DNA of 64,000 nt from Lacrimispora saccharolytica (GCA_021531795.1 JADYUL010000011.1:1-64000); one strand, 5' to 3'. Numbered from the stretch's first letter, positions 32,989 to 43,917 are shown. The notes: generated by a model from the sequence alone, not told the origin. Made by a program: numbers and translations.

Positions 32989-33740
32989 TATTCATTGATG
33001 ATATAGGTAATCTTGTGCGGAGAAAAACTTTGATAAGCAACATTATCCCCTCGGGATTAATAATTGGAATAATGAATATACTGGGTAACATCGGAAAATT
33101 AGGTCCCGATGTAGCAGGGAAGCATCTTTTTTGCAACCGATTGGCATATTCAGAAAGCAAGGGAAGCTTTACAGAGGGATATATAGAGAACCAGAACGAA
33201 CTGAGGAATTTGCTCTATGGACAGGCAAAGGGCAGACTTACAAGAGCCATTGCCAAGGGCTATATAAGTGATGACGGAAGTATATCTGCTTCCCTCAACA
33301 GCTGCGAGATCATAGCCTGCTACAATGCTTACTCTTATCTGGGAAGAGAGGTGCCACTGCCCGAGCTCATAGAAAGCTTTGAGAGGGAGGGGACCTGCCT
33401 TGGCGGAGCTTTCGGGAGTACAATTAAGTCAATGCTTCGTAGCATTACCCGGCAGGGATTTACATACCGACTGTGCAAGCTACAGGGTAAAAGAAGTGAG
33501 CGCGATATCAATCGTATAAAAGCTATGGCGGAAACTTATGCCTGTTTTATTCTTATGATGTGGAATGACGGTAGTCTGCGTGGAGGTATTCATACGGTGT
33601 GCATCACACGAACTATGTCGGGATGGTGCCTTCATAACCCGTTTGGAGAAAAGGATACGTTAATCGATGCACTTTTTTCCTATTATAATGCGGACATGAA
33701 ATGCTTCATCAAACCGATAGCATTAATTGGTATAAAATGA
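32985..33740 (+). CDS. Putative papain-like (C39-like) peptidase
   Basis: 251 residues, ATGA-coupled to ung. NSCEIIACYNAYSYLGREVP could hold a nucleophilic Cys at the start of a helix. LIESFEREGTCLGGAFGS, then GGIHTVCITRTMSGWCLHNP with His followed by Asn, follow the Cys-His-Asn order of C39-like or papain-like folds. The first 80 residues are variable. No signal peptide or transporter is adjacent, so it is probably cytoplasmic. Function unknown; the peptidase call is by pattern only. Confidence 0.45.
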   Translation: MIFIDDIGNLVRRKTLISNIIPSGLIIGIMNILGNIGKLGPDVAGKHLFCNRLAYSESKGSFTEGYIENQNELRNLLYGQAKGRLTRAIAKGYISDDGSISASLNSCEIIACYNAYSYLGREVPLPELIESFEREGTCLGGAFGSTIKSMLRSITRQGFTYRLCKLQGKRSERDINRIKAMAETYACFILMMWNDGSLRGGIHTVCITRTMSGWCLHNPFGEKDTLIDALFSYYNADMKCFIKPIALIGIK

Positions 33741-33753
33741 TTACAAAATATAG

Positions 33754-33837
33754 TTGACACAAATAGTATTCTTGTATACAATAATACAAGTAAATGGCAA
33801 GAAGGTCGTTTTGATAGGACCTTTTTGCCTTTTTTTA
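33754..33837 (+). promoter_or_regulatory. asnB promoter followed by a leader terminator (attenuator)
   Basis: TTGACA (33754-33759), a 17-base spacer and TACAAT (33777-33782) form a strong promoter. Only about 10 bases into the transcript, GGCAAGAAGGTC pairs with GACCTTTTTGCC, followed by seven T (33796-33837): an intrinsic terminator inside the leader, upstream of asnB at 33871. Expression must require readthrough or antitermination. Confidence 0.8.
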
Positions 33838-33870
33838 TGTAAAAAAGCAGAAGGAAAGCAGGTGATCAGT

Positions 33871-35451
33871 ATGTGTTCTATTATGGGTTATTTAGGAACA
33901 TCAATTTCAATGGAGGAATTCAAGAAGCATTTCGACGAGACTATATCCAGAGGTCCCGATATGCAGAAGATTGTGGAGATTGAATCGGGAGGAATTATCG
34001 GATTTGAGCGACTCTCTATTATGGGTCTTACCAAGGAGGGTATGCAGCCATTTAAACTTAATAATAACCTGCTTGTATGTAATGGTGAGATATATTGCTT
34101 CAGACCAATAAGAGAGAGACTGTCTGAGACCTATCATTTCATGAGTACCTCAGACTGTGAGATTCTTCTTCCATTATATGAGGAGAAGGGTGTAGAGATG
34201 TTCAAGGAACTTGATGCCGAGTTTGCCTGCATCATATATGATGCCAAGAAGGGTTCTATTGTGGCAGCAAGAGATCCGATAGGAATAAGACCGTTGTTTT
34301 ACGGTTATACCGAAGCCGGCGAGATTGTGTTTGCTTCAGAAGCTAAGAATCTGGTGGGCTTAGTGGGTAAGGTTATGCCGTTCCCTCCGGGACATTATTA
34401 TACAGACGGCAAGTTCGTATGCTACAGGGATATGACTGAGGTTAAGACAGTGGTTGATGATGACCTTGAGATAATCTGCGGCAACATCCACGATAAGCTG
34501 GTAGAGGGTATCCGCAAGAGACTGGATGCAGATGCGCCACTCGGATTCCTGCTTAGCGGTGGTTTGGACAGCTCACTTGTATGTGCTGTTTCGGCTAAGA
34601 TTCTAAAAGAGCCCATTAAGACCTTCGCAATAGGTATGAGTACTGACGCAATTGATCTTAAGTATGCCAAGGAGGTTGCGGACTTCATAGGAAGCAACCA
34701 TCAAGAGATCATCATTACCAAGGAAGATGTTATCAATGCGCTTCCTGACGTAGTACATCTTCTGGGAACCTTTGATATAACGACAATCAGAGCAAGCATC
34801 GGTATGTACCTCATCTGTAAGGCCATTCATGAGCAGACAGATGTAAGAGTTTTGCTTACAGGAGAGATATCAGATGAGCTCTTCGGATACAAATATACAG
34901 ACTTCGCACCTAATGCAGAGGAATTCCAGAAAGAAGCTGCCAAGAGGATCAGAGAACTCTATATGTACGACGTTCTAAGAGCAGACAGATGTATCTCGGT
35001 CAACTCACTTGAAGCCAGAGTTCCCTTCGGAGACCTTGACTTCGTTCAATATGTTATGAGCATCAATCCTGAAAAGAAGATGAATGTATATGGCAAGGGC
35101 AAATACCTGCTCCGCCACGCCTTCGAAGGAGATTACCTTCCTGAGGATATCCTTATGAGAGAGAAGGCTGCCTTTTCAGATGCGGTCGGACACAGCATGG
35201 TAGATTACCTCAAGGCTTATGCCGAGGAGAAATATACAGATGAAGAGTTTGAGAAACTGAGTGCTAAGTATACTCATGCTAAGCCATTCACCAAAGAGTC
35301 ACTTCTCTACAGAGAATTGTTCGAGAGCTTCTATCCGGGACAGGGTGAGATGATTGTAGATTTCTGGATGCCCAACAAGTCATGGGAGGGCTGTGATGTT
35401 AACGATCCGTCAGCAAGAGTGCTTTCTAACTACGGAGCAAGCGGTATGTAA
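33871..35451 (+). CDS. asnB: Asparagine synthase (glutamine-hydrolysing)
   Basis: 526 residues. I start at 33871 so that Cys2 (MCSIMGYLG) is the class II amidotransferase nucleophile; the frame is open upstream through the leader but that would bury the Cys. The synthetase domain has the PP-loop [11 protein letters not shown] and the [12 protein letters not shown] loop. It makes Asn from Asp using Gln nitrogen. It heads a run with pyrG and the glutamate synthase genes, so a nitrogen-related regulon is likely. Confidence 0.95.
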   Translation: MCSIMGYLGTSISMEEFKKHFDETISRGPDMQKIVEIESGGIIGFERLSIMGLTKEGMQPFKLNNNLLVCNGEIYCFRPIRERLSETYHFMSTSDCEILLPLYEEKGVEMFKELDAEFACIIYDAKKGSIVAARDPIGIRPLFYGYTEAGEIVFASEAKNLVGLVGKVMPFPPGHYYTDGKFVCYRDMTEVKTVVDDDLEIICGNIHDKLVEGIRKRLDADAPLGFLLSGGLDSSLVCAVSAKILKEPIKTFAIGMSTDAIDLKYAKEVADFIGSNHQEIIITKEDVINALPDVVHLLGTFDITTIRASIGMYLICKAIHEQTDVRVLLTGEISDELFGYKYTDFAPNAEEFQKEAAKRIRELYMYDVLRADRCISVNSLEARVPFGDLDFVQYVMSINPEKKMNVYGKGKYLLRHAFEGDYLPEDILMREKAAFSDAVGHSMVDYLKAYAEEKYTDEEFEKLSAKYTHAKPFTKESLLYRELFESFYPGQGEMIVDFWMPNKSWEGCDVNDPSARVLSNYGASGM

Positions 35452-35480
35452 ATAGACTGGATGTGCAAGAGGGAATAAAG

Positions 35481-37085
35481 ATGGTTAAATATGTATTCGT
35501 AACAGGAGGAGTTGTATCCGGACTAGGTAAAGGAATTACCGCAGCGTCGCTTGGAAGACTGCTTAAGGCCAGAGGCTACCATGTGACCATGCAGAAGTTT
35601 GACCCATATATTAATATTGACCCCGGAACAATGAATCCGATTCAGCACGGTGAGGTCTTCGTTACGGACGACGGCACGGAGACGGACTTAGACCTCGGTC
35701 ATTATGAGCGATTCATTAACGAGAGTTTGAATCATAATTCAAATGTGACTACAGGAAAGATATACTGGTCGGTACTTAACAAGGAGCGCCACGGCGATTA
35801 CGGCGGAGGCACCGTTCAGGTAATTCCTCACATAACCAATGAGATTAAGGATCGTTTCTACAAGGCTTCAAGTGAGGATGAGGAAACAATATCCATAATA
35901 GAAATAGGAGGAACGGTCGGTGACATCGAGAGCCAGCCCTTCCTCGAAGCTATAAGACAGTTCCAGGCTGAGGTCAAAAGAGAGAACGCAATAATGATTC
36001 AGGTCACTCTTATTCCTTACCTCAAGGCTTCGGGTGAGATGAAGACCAAGCCAACCCAGGCATCTGTCAAGGCTCTTCAGTCCATGGGAATATGGCCGGA
36101 CATCCTGGTATGTCGTTCAGATTATCCGGTGGATGAGTCCATGAGAGAGAAAATTGCCCTCTTCTGTAATGTGAAGAAAGAACATGTTCTTCAGAACTTG
36201 GATGCAGAGAGTCTGTATGCGGTTCCGCTTTATATGGAACAGGAACACCTGGCACAGGCTGTATGTGAATGTCTTCACATACCCTGTCCTGAACCGGATC
36301 TGGAAGCATGGACCAAGGTCGTATGGGACTTCAATCATCCGCTTCATAAAGTAACAATTGCTATTGTTGGAAAGTATGTATCTCTTCACGATGCATACCT
36401 AAGCGTGGTCGAAGCACTGAAGCATGGCGGGATTGCCAACAGGACAGAGGTCGATATAAGGTGGATAGATGCTGAGGATCTGACACCGGAGAATATCTCT
36501 GAATACCTTCACGATGTCAATGGTATTCTGGTTCCAGGAGGTTTTGGAGTGAGAGGAACCGAAGGAAAGATTCTGGCTATTCAGTATGCAAGGGAGAAGA
36601 AGATACCGTTCCTGGGTCTGTGTCTTGGAATGCAGCTTGCAATAGTCGAATTTGCAAGGAATGTATTGAACTTCCAGGATGCAGCAAGCATAGAGCTTGA
36701 ACCTGATACGACTCATCCTGTTATAGCACTAATGCCGGATCAGGAGGGTGTGACAGATATCGGAGGAACATTAAGACTTGGGGCATATCCGTGCAGGATT
36801 AAGGAGAATACACTGAGTCTCAAACTGTATGGCAAGAAGGATATCTTCGAGCGACACAGACACAGATATGAAGTTAACAATGAATACAGGGATGAACTTA
36901 CGGGTGCAGGACTGGTTATTGCCGGTACAAGCCCCGATGACAGAATAGTAGAGATGATAGAACTTGATAATCACCCCTTCTTCATAGGAACACAGGCCCA
37001 TCCCGAATTCAAAAGCAGACCGGATGAACCACATCCCCTGTTTACGGGTCTGATTGCAGCCGCTCTCAAGCTAAAGGAAGAATAG
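35481..37085 (+). CDS. pyrG: CTP synthase
   Basis: 534 residues. It aminates UTP to [23 protein letters not shown] opens the synthase domain, [20 protein letters not shown] binds nucleotide, and the class I glutamine amidotransferase domain has [10 protein letters not shown] with the catalytic Cys and a HPEF His-Glu pair. Start at 35481 (MVKYVF) after AAGAGGGAATAAAG. It sits 29 bases after asnB and 27 bases before gltB, likely one operon of glutamine-dependent enzymes. Confidence 0.97.
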   Translation: MVKYVFVTGGVVSGLGKGITAASLGRLLKARGYHVTMQKFDPYINIDPGTMNPIQHGEVFVTDDGTETDLDLGHYERFINESLNHNSNVTTGKIYWSVLNKERHGDYGGGTVQVIPHITNEIKDRFYKASSEDEETISIIEIGGTVGDIESQPFLEAIRQFQAEVKRENAIMIQVTLIPYLKASGEMKTKPTQASVKALQSMGIWPDILVCRSDYPVDESMREKIALFCNVKKEHVLQNLDAESLYAVPLYMEQEHLAQAVCECLHIPCPEPDLEAWTKVVWDFNHPLHKVTIAIVGKYVSLHDAYLSVVEALKHGGIANRTEVDIRWIDAEDLTPENISEYLHDVNGILVPGGFGVRGTEGKILAIQYAREKKIPFLGLCLGMQLAIVEFARNVLNFQDAASIELEPDTTHPVIALMPDQEGVTDIGGTLRLGAYPCRIKENTLSLKLYGKKDIFERHRHRYEVNNEYRDELTGAGLVIAGTSPDDRIVEMIELDNHPFFIGTQAHPEFKSRPDEPHPLFTGLIAAALKLKEE

Positions 37086-37112
37086 AAGTAATACAGGCAG
37101 GAGGAAATACAG

Positions 37113-40100
37113 ATGAAAGGCAGTGAGGTATTGAATAACGAAAGTTATGATAATGCACAAATTAAGCTAAATCATGATATAAACATACAGACAGAGGTAA
37201 ATGAGGGGCTGTATGATAAGAGCTTTGAACATGATAACTGCGGTATCGGTGCAGTTGTTAATATCAATGGTGTCAGAAGTCATGCTCTGGTGGATGACGC
37301 ACTTAAGATTGTGGAGAACTTGGAGCATAGAGCCGGTAAGGACGCTGCCGGCAAGACAGGTGACGGAGTCGGTATCTTAACACAGATTTCGCACCGATTC
37401 TTTAGCCGTGTGTGTAGTGAACTTGGCATTAATATCGGCGGTGAAAGAGAATATGGTGTAGGTATGTTCTTCTTCCCGCAGAATGAGCTTAAGTGTGCAC
37501 AGGCCAAGAAGATGTTCGAGGTTATTGTTGAGAAGGAAGGTTTGGAATTTCTTGGTTGGAGACAGGTACCTGTGTCTCCTAACGTACTTGGTAAGAAGGC
37601 ACTGGACTGCATGCCTATTATTATGCAGGCCTTCATTGAGAGACCGAAGGATATAGAGAAGGACCTTGACTTTGACAGAAAACTGTACGTGGTAAGAAGG
37701 GTATTCGAGCAGAGTACTGACAATACATACGTACCTTCCTTATCATGCAGAACTATTGTATATAAGGGGATGTTCCTCGTAGGTCAGCTTAGAACCTTCT
37801 TTTTGGACCTTCAGGATGAGGATTATGATTCTGCCATTGCTATGGTACACAGCAGATTCTCAACCAATACTAATCCCAGCTGGTCGCTGGCACATCCTAA
37901 CAGAATGCTTGTTCATAATGGTGAGATTAATACCATTAAGGGTAATGTGGACAAGATGCTTGCAAGAGAAGAAACCATGCATTCCGATGTCTTCAGTGCG
38001 GATGATATGACAAGAGTACTTCCGGTCATTCCCAAGATGGGTTCTGACTCAGCCATGCTTGACAATACTTTGGAATTCCTGGTTATGAGTGGAATGGAAC
38101 TTCCGCTTGCAGCCATGATCATGATCCCGGAGCCATGGACCCACAATGATACCATCTCTCAGGAGGGACGTGATTTCTACCAGTATTATGCAACCATGAT
38201 GGAACCCTGGGATGGTCCCGCATCCATTCTGTATTCAGATGGTGATATTATGGGTGCAATACTGGACAGAAACGGACTTCGTCCTTCAAGATATTATGTC
38301 ATGGACGATGGCAGGCTGATTCTGTCATCAGAGGTCGGTGTTCTTACTCTTGATGAAGCTCATATTCTCAAGAAGGAGCGTCTGCATCCGGGCAAAATGC
38401 TGCTAGTGGATACAGTGAACCATAAGATAATTCTTGATGAGGAATTGAAGGAGAGATTTGCACTTAAGGAGCCATACGGAGAGTGGCTGGACAGCAATCT
38501 GGTTACACTTGGCGAACTCAAGATTCCGAACCATAAACCAATCTCTTATTCTGATGAGGAATTGTTAAGATTACAGACTGCTTTCGGATATACTTATGAG
38601 GGAGTAAAGGAAGCGATCACAACCATGGCACTCAATGGAACAGAGCATATAGGTGCCATGGGCGTGGATATCCCGCTTGCTGTACTATCCAAAGAGTATC
38701 AGCCGTTATTCTATTATTTCAAGCAACTGTTTGCCCAGGTAACCAATCCGCCCATTGATGCGGCAAGAGAGAAGATTGTAACCTCTACAACAGTATATGT
38801 AGGTAAGAACGGCAATCTGCTTGAAGAAAAGCCGAGTAACTGTCAGATGCTCAAGATTCAGAATCCTATTCTTACCGATCTTGACATGATGAAGATTAAG
38901 AATATCAATAAGCCGGGCTTCAAGGTAAGTGTTGTATCTATCCTCTATTACAAGAGTACTCCTATTGAAAGAGTTATGGATCATCTCTTTGTTGAGGTTG
39001 ATAAGGCCTACAGAGACGGAGCCAACATACTGGTATTATCTGACAGAGGTGTGGATGAGAACCATGTTGCCATCCCTTCATTACTTGCAGTATCTGCTGT
39101 TCATCAGCATCTGGTTGCAACCAAGAAGTGTACAGCATTAAGTATCATACTTGAGTCAGGTGAACCCAGAGAGGTACACCACTTTGCGACACTGCTTGGC
39201 TTCGGTGCAAGTGCAGTTAATCCGTATCTGGCTCACGCAACCATTGCACAACTGGTAGAGGATGGCAGCATTGACAAGGATTATTATGCAGCGGTTAACG
39301 ACTATGACAATGCTGTAATTCAGGGAATAGTAAAGATTGCTTCCAAGATGGGTATTTCTACCATCCAGTCATATCAGGGTAGTAAGATATTCGAGGCGAT
39401 CGGTATTTCCAAGGAAGTTATCGATAAATACTTCACCGGAACTGTATCAAGAATCGGTGGAATAACACTTGAATGTATAGCGGAGAATTCTGACAGACAG
39501 CATAGCAAGGCTTTCGATCCCTTAGGCCTTACAAAAGATATGACACTCAATTCCATGGGTCGTCACAAGATGAGAGCTGACGGTGAAGAGCACAGATACA
39601 ATCCACGTACTATTCATATGCTTCAGTTGTCAACAAGAGAGGGAAACTACGAGAAGTTCAAGGAATACACCTCAATGGTTGACAGAGAGGAGACAGGTTA
39701 TCTCAGAAGCCTTATGGACTTCAATTATCCCGAGCATGGAATTGATATCAGTGAGGTAGAAAGCGAAGAAGAGATTGTAAAGAGATTTAAGACCGGTGCC
39801 ATGAGTTATGGTTCAATATCTGAGGAGGCACATGAGGCACTGGCAATAGCAATGAATCATCTTCACGGCAAATCCAATTCCGGTGAAGGTGGTGAGAGTG
39901 ATGAGAGACTGGAGTCTGCAGGTACTGACCATGACAGAAGTTCAGCAATCAAGCAGGTTGCCAGCGGACGTTTCGGCGTCACAAGCAGATATCTTGTATC
40001 TGCCAAGGAGATTCAGATTAAAATGGCTCAGGGAGCTAAGCCGGGAGAGGGAGGACATCTGCCAGCCAAGAAGGTATATCCGTGGATAGCCAAAACCAGA

Positions 40101-41723
40101 CATTCAACACCCGGTGTAAGCCTTATTTCACCTCCGCCTCATCACGATATATATTCGATAGAGGATTTGGCTCAGTTAATCTATGACCTTAAGTCAGCCA
40201 ATAAAAACGCTCGTATTTCGGTTAAGCTCGTGTCCGAAGCCGGTGTGGGTACTGTTGCTGCAGGTGTTGCCAAGGCAGGTGCTCAGGTTGTGCTTATCTC
40301 AGGATATGACGGAGGTACGGGAGCTGCACCTGTAAGTTCAATACACAATGCGGGTCTTCCGTGGGAGCTTGGACTTGCCGAGACACACCAGACACTTAAG
40401 CTAAACGGTCTTAGAAAACGTGTGAAGATAGAGACAGACGGTAAGCTTATGAGCGGAAGGGATGTAGCGATTGCATGTCTTCTCGGAGCAGAAGAATTCG
40501 GATTTGCAACTGCACCACTTGTAACCCTCGGCTGTGTAATGATGAGAGTATGTAATCTTGATACCTGTCCCATGGGTATTGCAACACAGAATCCCGAGCT
40601 TAGAAAGAGATTCATCGGCAAACCGGAATATGTAGAGAACTTCATGCTTTTCATAGCAAGAGAACTTAGGGAATATATGGCTAAGCTTGGCTTCAGGACA
40701 ATCGATGAGATGGTGGGCCATGTCGAGCTGCTTAAGAAGAAGGATAACCTGACAGAGTGCGAAGCAAGAGTAGACTTAAGCAGAGTTCTTGCGGTCAATA
40801 CACTGTCTGATGAGAATGAAGTTGATACACCGTTTGACTTCGCACTTGAGTCTACCAAAGATGAGTCCATCCTTCTTAAGGATAAGAGCATACTTAATTC
40901 GGTTAAAACGGGAACCAAGTCTGAGATAACAGTTGATATTATAAATACCGACAGAGCTTTTGGCACATTGCTCGGTGCAGAGATTACAAGAAATAATCCT
41001 GACGGTCTTAAGGATGATACCATTACGGTTAATTGTATCGGTGCCGGTGGACAGAGCTTCGGAGCCTTTATTCCCAAGGGACTGACACTTAAGGTCAAGG
41101 GAGACAGCAATGATTATTTCGGTAAGGGATTATCAGGCGGTAAGCTTATTATTTCTTCACCTGATAATGCTGCATACGAGGCCGAAGAGAATATAATTAT
41201 CGGTAATGTTGCGTTATACGGAGCAACAAGCGGTGAAGCCTATATAGCAGGCATGGCCGGTGAGAGATTCTGTGTAAGGAATTCGGGAGCTACAGCTGTT
41301 GTTGAAGGTGTAGGTGAGCATGGTTGCGAATATATGACAGGCGGACGCGCTGTAATACTCGGACCTACAGGCAAGAACTTCGCGGCAGGCATGAGCGGTG
41401 GTATTGCTTATGTACTTGATGAAGATAATCACCTCTATAGGAACCTGAATAAGGATCTGGTATTAATGGAAAAGGTTGAGATTAAGGCTGATAAGCTTGA
41501 ACTCAAAGAGATTCTTGAAAAACATTTGAAATATACCGGTTCGAAGAAGGCCAAGAAGGTGCTTGATAATTTCGAGGAATATCTTCCCAGGTTTAAGAAG
41601 ATTATTCCTGTGGATTATAAGAAACTACTGCATCTAATTTCTATGTATGAGGAGCAGGGTATGAGCAGAGAGAAGGCACAGATTGAAGCCTTCTATGCAA
41701 GCACAACAGGTCAGGCAGAGTAG
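37113..41723 (+). CDS. gltB: Glutamate synthase large subunit
   Basis: 1536 residues. It transfers the amide of Gln to 2-oxoglutarate. The glutaminase domain starts at HDNCGIGAVV; the residues before this Cys must be removed for activity, and the propeptide here is long (about 42 residues). The FMN/synthase domain has SGEGGESDER and PGEGGHLPAKKVYPWIAK. Cys of the 3Fe-4S cluster are in CVMMRVCNLDTCPMGIATQN. The C-terminal beta-helix domain ends in NSGATAVVEGVGEHGCEYMT. Start after AGGAGGAAATACAG. Confidence 0.97.
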   Translation: MKGSEVLNNESYDNAQIKLNHDINIQTEVNEGLYDKSFEHDNCGIGAVVNINGVRSHALVDDALKIVENLEHRAGKDAAGKTGDGVGILTQISHRFFSRVCSELGINIGGEREYGVGMFFFPQNELKCAQAKKMFEVIVEKEGLEFLGWRQVPVSPNVLGKKALDCMPIIMQAFIERPKDIEKDLDFDRKLYVVRRVFEQSTDNTYVPSLSCRTIVYKGMFLVGQLRTFFLDLQDEDYDSAIAMVHSRFSTNTNPSWSLAHPNRMLVHNGEINTIKGNVDKMLAREETMHSDVFSADDMTRVLPVIPKMGSDSAMLDNTLEFLVMSGMELPLAAMIMIPEPWTHNDTISQEGRDFYQYYATMMEPWDGPASILYSDGDIMGAILDRNGLRPSRYYVMDDGRLILSSEVGVLTLDEAHILKKERLHPGKMLLVDTVNHKIILDEELKERFALKEPYGEWLDSNLVTLGELKIPNHKPISYSDEELLRLQTAFGYTYEGVKEAITTMALNGTEHIGAMGVDIPLAVLSKEYQPLFYYFKQLFAQVTNPPIDAAREKIVTSTTVYVGKNGNLLEEKPSNCQMLKIQNPILTDLDMMKIKNINKPGFKVSVVSILYYKSTPIERVMDHLFVEVDKAYRDGANILVLSDRGVDENHVAIPSLLAVSAVHQHLVATKKCTALSIILESGEPREVHHFATLLGFGASAVNPYLAHATIAQLVEDGSIDKDYYAAVNDYDNAVIQGIVKIASKMGISTIQSYQGSKIFEAIGISKEVIDKYFTGTVSRIGGITLECIAENSDRQHSKAFDPLGLTKDMTLNSMGRHKMRADGEEHRYNPRTIHMLQLSTREGNYEKFKEYTSMVDREETGYLRSLMDFNYPEHGIDISEVESEEEIVKRFKTGAMSYGSISEEAHEALAIAMNHLHGKSNSGEGGESDERLESAGTDHDRSSAIKQVASGRFGVTSRYLVSAKEIQIKMAQGAKPGEGGHLPAKKVYPWIAKTRHSTPGVSLISPPPHHDIYSIEDLAQLIYDLKSANKNARISVKLVSEAGVGTVAAGVAKAGAQVVLISGYDGGTGAAPVSSIHNAGLPWELGLAETHQTLKLNGLRKRVKIETDGKLMSGRDVAIACLLGAEEFGFATAPLVTLGCVMMRVCNLDTCPMGIATQNPELRKRFIGKPEYVENFMLFIARELREYMAKLGFRTIDEMVGHVELLKKKDNLTECEARVDLSRVLAVNTLSDENEVDTPFDFALESTKDESILLKDKSILNSVKTGTKSEITVDIINTDRAFGTLLGAEITRNNPDGLKDDTITVNCIGAGGQSFGAFIPKGLTLKVKGDSNDYFGKGLSGGKLIISSPDNAAYEAEENIIIGNVALYGATSGEAYIAGMAGERFCVRNSGATAVVEGVGEHGCEYMTGGRAVILGPTGKNFAAGMSGGIAYVLDEDNHLYRNLNKDLVLMEKVEIKADKLELKEILEKHLKYTGSKKAKKVLDNFEEYLPRFKKIIPVDYKKLLHLISMYEEQGMSREKAQIEAFYASTTGQAE

Positions 41724-41742
41724 TGATTGGCAGGAGGAATAT

Positions 41743-43251
41743 ATGGGAAAGGCAACAGGATTTCTTGAGTATAGGAGAGAAGATAATATTACAGTCTCTC
41801 CACTTGAAAGAATTAAAAACTTTGATGAATTTCATAATGATATAAGTGAGGAAAAGAGAAGGAAGCAGGCTGCCAGATGTATGGAGTGCGGTGTTCCGTT
41901 CTGCCAGTCAGGAACCATGATATCGGGAATGGCCAGTGGCTGTCCGCTTCATAATCTTGTTCCGGAGACCAATGACCTGGTATATAAGGGCAATACTCAG
42001 AAGGCATATGAGAGACTCAGTAAGACTCACAACTTCCCTGAGTTTACTTCAAGGGTATGTCCTGCTCTGTGTGAGGCTGCATGTACCTGCGGACTTAACG
42101 GAGAAGCTGTAAGTACAAAGGATAACGAGCGATATATTATTGATTACGCATATGCAAACGGTCTGGTTAAGGAGAAAACACCTGCAGTCAGAACCGGTAA
42201 GAGTGTAGCAATTATCGGTTCCGGTCCTTCGGGTCTGGCTGCCGCAAGTGAACTTAACATGAGAGGACATAAGGTAACCGTATATGAGAGAAGTGACAGG
42301 GTTGGAGGTCTCCTTAGATACGGAATTCCCAACATGAAGCTTGATAAGAGAACCATTGACAGACGTATCAAACTGATGGAGGAGGCAGGTATTGAATTTA
42401 AGACTAATGTAAATGTCGGTGTTGATATATCCGGTGATGAAATCTGCGCTAAGTATGACAGGGTAATATTAGCCTGCGGAGCTTCTAATCCCAGAGATAT
42501 TAATGCAGAGGGAAGAGATGCTAAGAACATCTATTTTGCAGTTGACTTCTTGTCTGAAGTAAGCAGGAAGCTTATGGATGAGAATTATGATGCCGGTAAG
42601 ATTATCGAAGCTAAGGATTACAGCTTCGGTTCGCTTAAGGGCAAGAAGGTAATAGTAATAGGCGGTGGTGACACAGGCAATGACTGTGTGGGTACATCCA
42701 TAAGACTGGGCGCCTCAAGCGTTATTCAGCTTGAGATGATGCCGAAGCCAAGCGAGAACAGATTGCCAAGCAATCCATGGCCCGAATGGCCGAGAGTCCT
42801 TAAGACTGACTATGGTCAGGAGGAGGCAATTGCTCTCTGGGGTCATGACCCAAGAATATATCAGACAACAGTAACAGAATTTATCAAGGATAAATCGGGT
42901 AAGCTTAAAGGTGTAAAAACAGTATCATTAGAGTCAAAGGTCGATGAGAAAAGCGGAAGAAGAATCATGGCGCCTGTTGAGGGCAGTGAGAAGGAACTTA
43001 AGGCGGATATGGTTCTTATTGCAGCAGGATTCTTAGGTAGCCAGAACTATGTATCTGACAGCTTCAAGGTTAAGCTTAATGACAGAACCAATGTAGAGAC
43101 AAAGTCCGGAGCTTATGAAACCTCAAGAACGGGCGTTTTTGCCACAGGTGACATGCGCAGAGGACAGTCGCTGGTAGTCTGGGCGATAGCCGAGGGAAGA
43201 GCGGTTGCCAAGGCGGTTGATGAAGACATAATGGGATATACCAATCTGTAA
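41743..43251 (+). CDS. gltD: Glutamate synthase small subunit
   Basis: 502 residues. It carries electrons from NAD(P)H to GltB. N-terminal Cys sets for 4Fe-4S clusters are CMECGVPFCQS and CPALCEAACTCGL. FAD binding is IIGSGPSGLAAASEL and NAD(P) binding VIVIGGGDTGNDCVG. Start at 41743 after GGCAGGAGGAATAT, 19 bases after gltB, surely co-translated. Confidence 0.97.
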   Translation: MGKATGFLEYRREDNITVSPLERIKNFDEFHNDISEEKRRKQAARCMECGVPFCQSGTMISGMASGCPLHNLVPETNDLVYKGNTQKAYERLSKTHNFPEFTSRVCPALCEAACTCGLNGEAVSTKDNERYIIDYAYANGLVKEKTPAVRTGKSVAIIGSGPSGLAAASELNMRGHKVTVYERSDRVGGLLRYGIPNMKLDKRTIDRRIKLMEEAGIEFKTNVNVGVDISGDEICAKYDRVILACGASNPRDINAEGRDAKNIYFAVDFLSEVSRKLMDENYDAGKIIEAKDYSFGSLKGKKVIVIGGGDTGNDCVGTSIRLGASSVIQLEMMPKPSENRLPSNPWPEWPRVLKTDYGQEEAIALWGHDPRIYQTTVTEFIKDKSGKLKGVKTVSLESKVDEKSGRRIMAPVEGSEKELKADMVLIAAGFLGSQNYVSDSFKVKLNDRTNVETKSGAYETSRTGVFATGDMRRGQSLVVWAIAEGRAVAKAVDEDIMGYTNL

Positions 43252-43275
43252 TTATTCACGTTACGAATATAAGTA

Positions 43276-43305
43276 TTGTACTTAGAATTGCTGAAATAGT
43301 ATAAT
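43276..43305 (+). promoter_or_regulatory. Promoter of the ANTAR gene
   Basis: TTGTAC, an 18-base spacer and TATAAT, 36 bases before the ATG at 43342. Confidence 0.65.
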
Positions 43306-43341
43306 ATTCTGTCGAAGATTATTGAAAGGCTGGTAACGTGA

Positions 43342-43890
43342 ATGGGCAGTATAATAGTAGTTATGCCCAAAACTGAAGATGCTAAGAAGATAGCCGGTGC
43401 CTTAAGAAGCAGAGGTCTTAATGTGGATATGGCTACATCGCTTGGAGCAGAGGCCTTGCAGTGCATGAATTCCAGGGACTACGGCGTAGTGGTGAGCGGA
43501 TATCGCATGCAGGATATGAGTTATCTGGAGCTGAATGACAGCAGACCGAAATACTTTGAGATGATACTGCTTGTATCCGAGAGTAAGCTGTATGCGTGTG
43601 ATGAGAGCGCTGTAAACATTGTTACCATGCCTCTTCAGGTACCAAGACTGGTGGACGCGGTGAACGTGTCCATGAGTAGGATGGACAGACAGGTGTCCCA
43701 CGACAAGAAGGGGCCGGGAAGCCGTTCTGAGGAGGATAGAAGGATTATCGAAGAGGCTCAGGTAATTGTAATGAATATGAGAGGCTATGGACGCATAGAA
43801 AGCTATAGATTCATTCAGAAGAAGAGCATGGACAACAGCATAAGCATGGTTGATATGGCAAGGCATATAATTGCCAATGGTTGTCTGTGA
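43342..43890 (+). CDS. ANTAR-domain RNA-binding antiterminator with degenerate receiver
   Basis: 182 residues. The C-terminal 60 (EDRRIIEEAQVIVMNMRGYG, then ESYRFIQKKSMDNSISMVDM) form an ANTAR domain, which binds paired hexaloop RNA hairpins to prevent termination, often at nitrogen genes. The N-terminus looks like a receiver fold (MGSIIVVMPKTEDAKKIAGA), but the phospho-acceptor position reads VVVSGYRMQDMSY without the usual Asp, so it is probably not controlled by phosphorylation. It lies directly after gltBD and has its own promoter. Confidence 0.85.
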   Translation: MGSIIVVMPKTEDAKKIAGALRSRGLNVDMATSLGAEALQCMNSRDYGVVVSGYRMQDMSYLELNDSRPKYFEMILLVSESKLYACDESAVNIVTMPLQVPRLVDAVNVSMSRMDRQVSHDKKGPGSRSEEDRRIIEEAQVIVMNMRGYGRIESYRFIQKKSMDNSISMVDMARHIIANGCL

Positions 43891-43917
43891 TGGGCATTAT
43901 GTAGAAGGAAAAGTTAT

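Noticed and set aside
33796-33837. asnB leader as a dual-hexaloop ANTAR target or a T-box
   Set aside because: Only one hairpin, with a loop longer than six bases, and no T-box sequence or room for one.
40283-41110. Minus-strand ORF of 275 codons inside gltB
   Set aside because: Antisense of a well conserved gltB; Ser/Leu-rich with no start signal.
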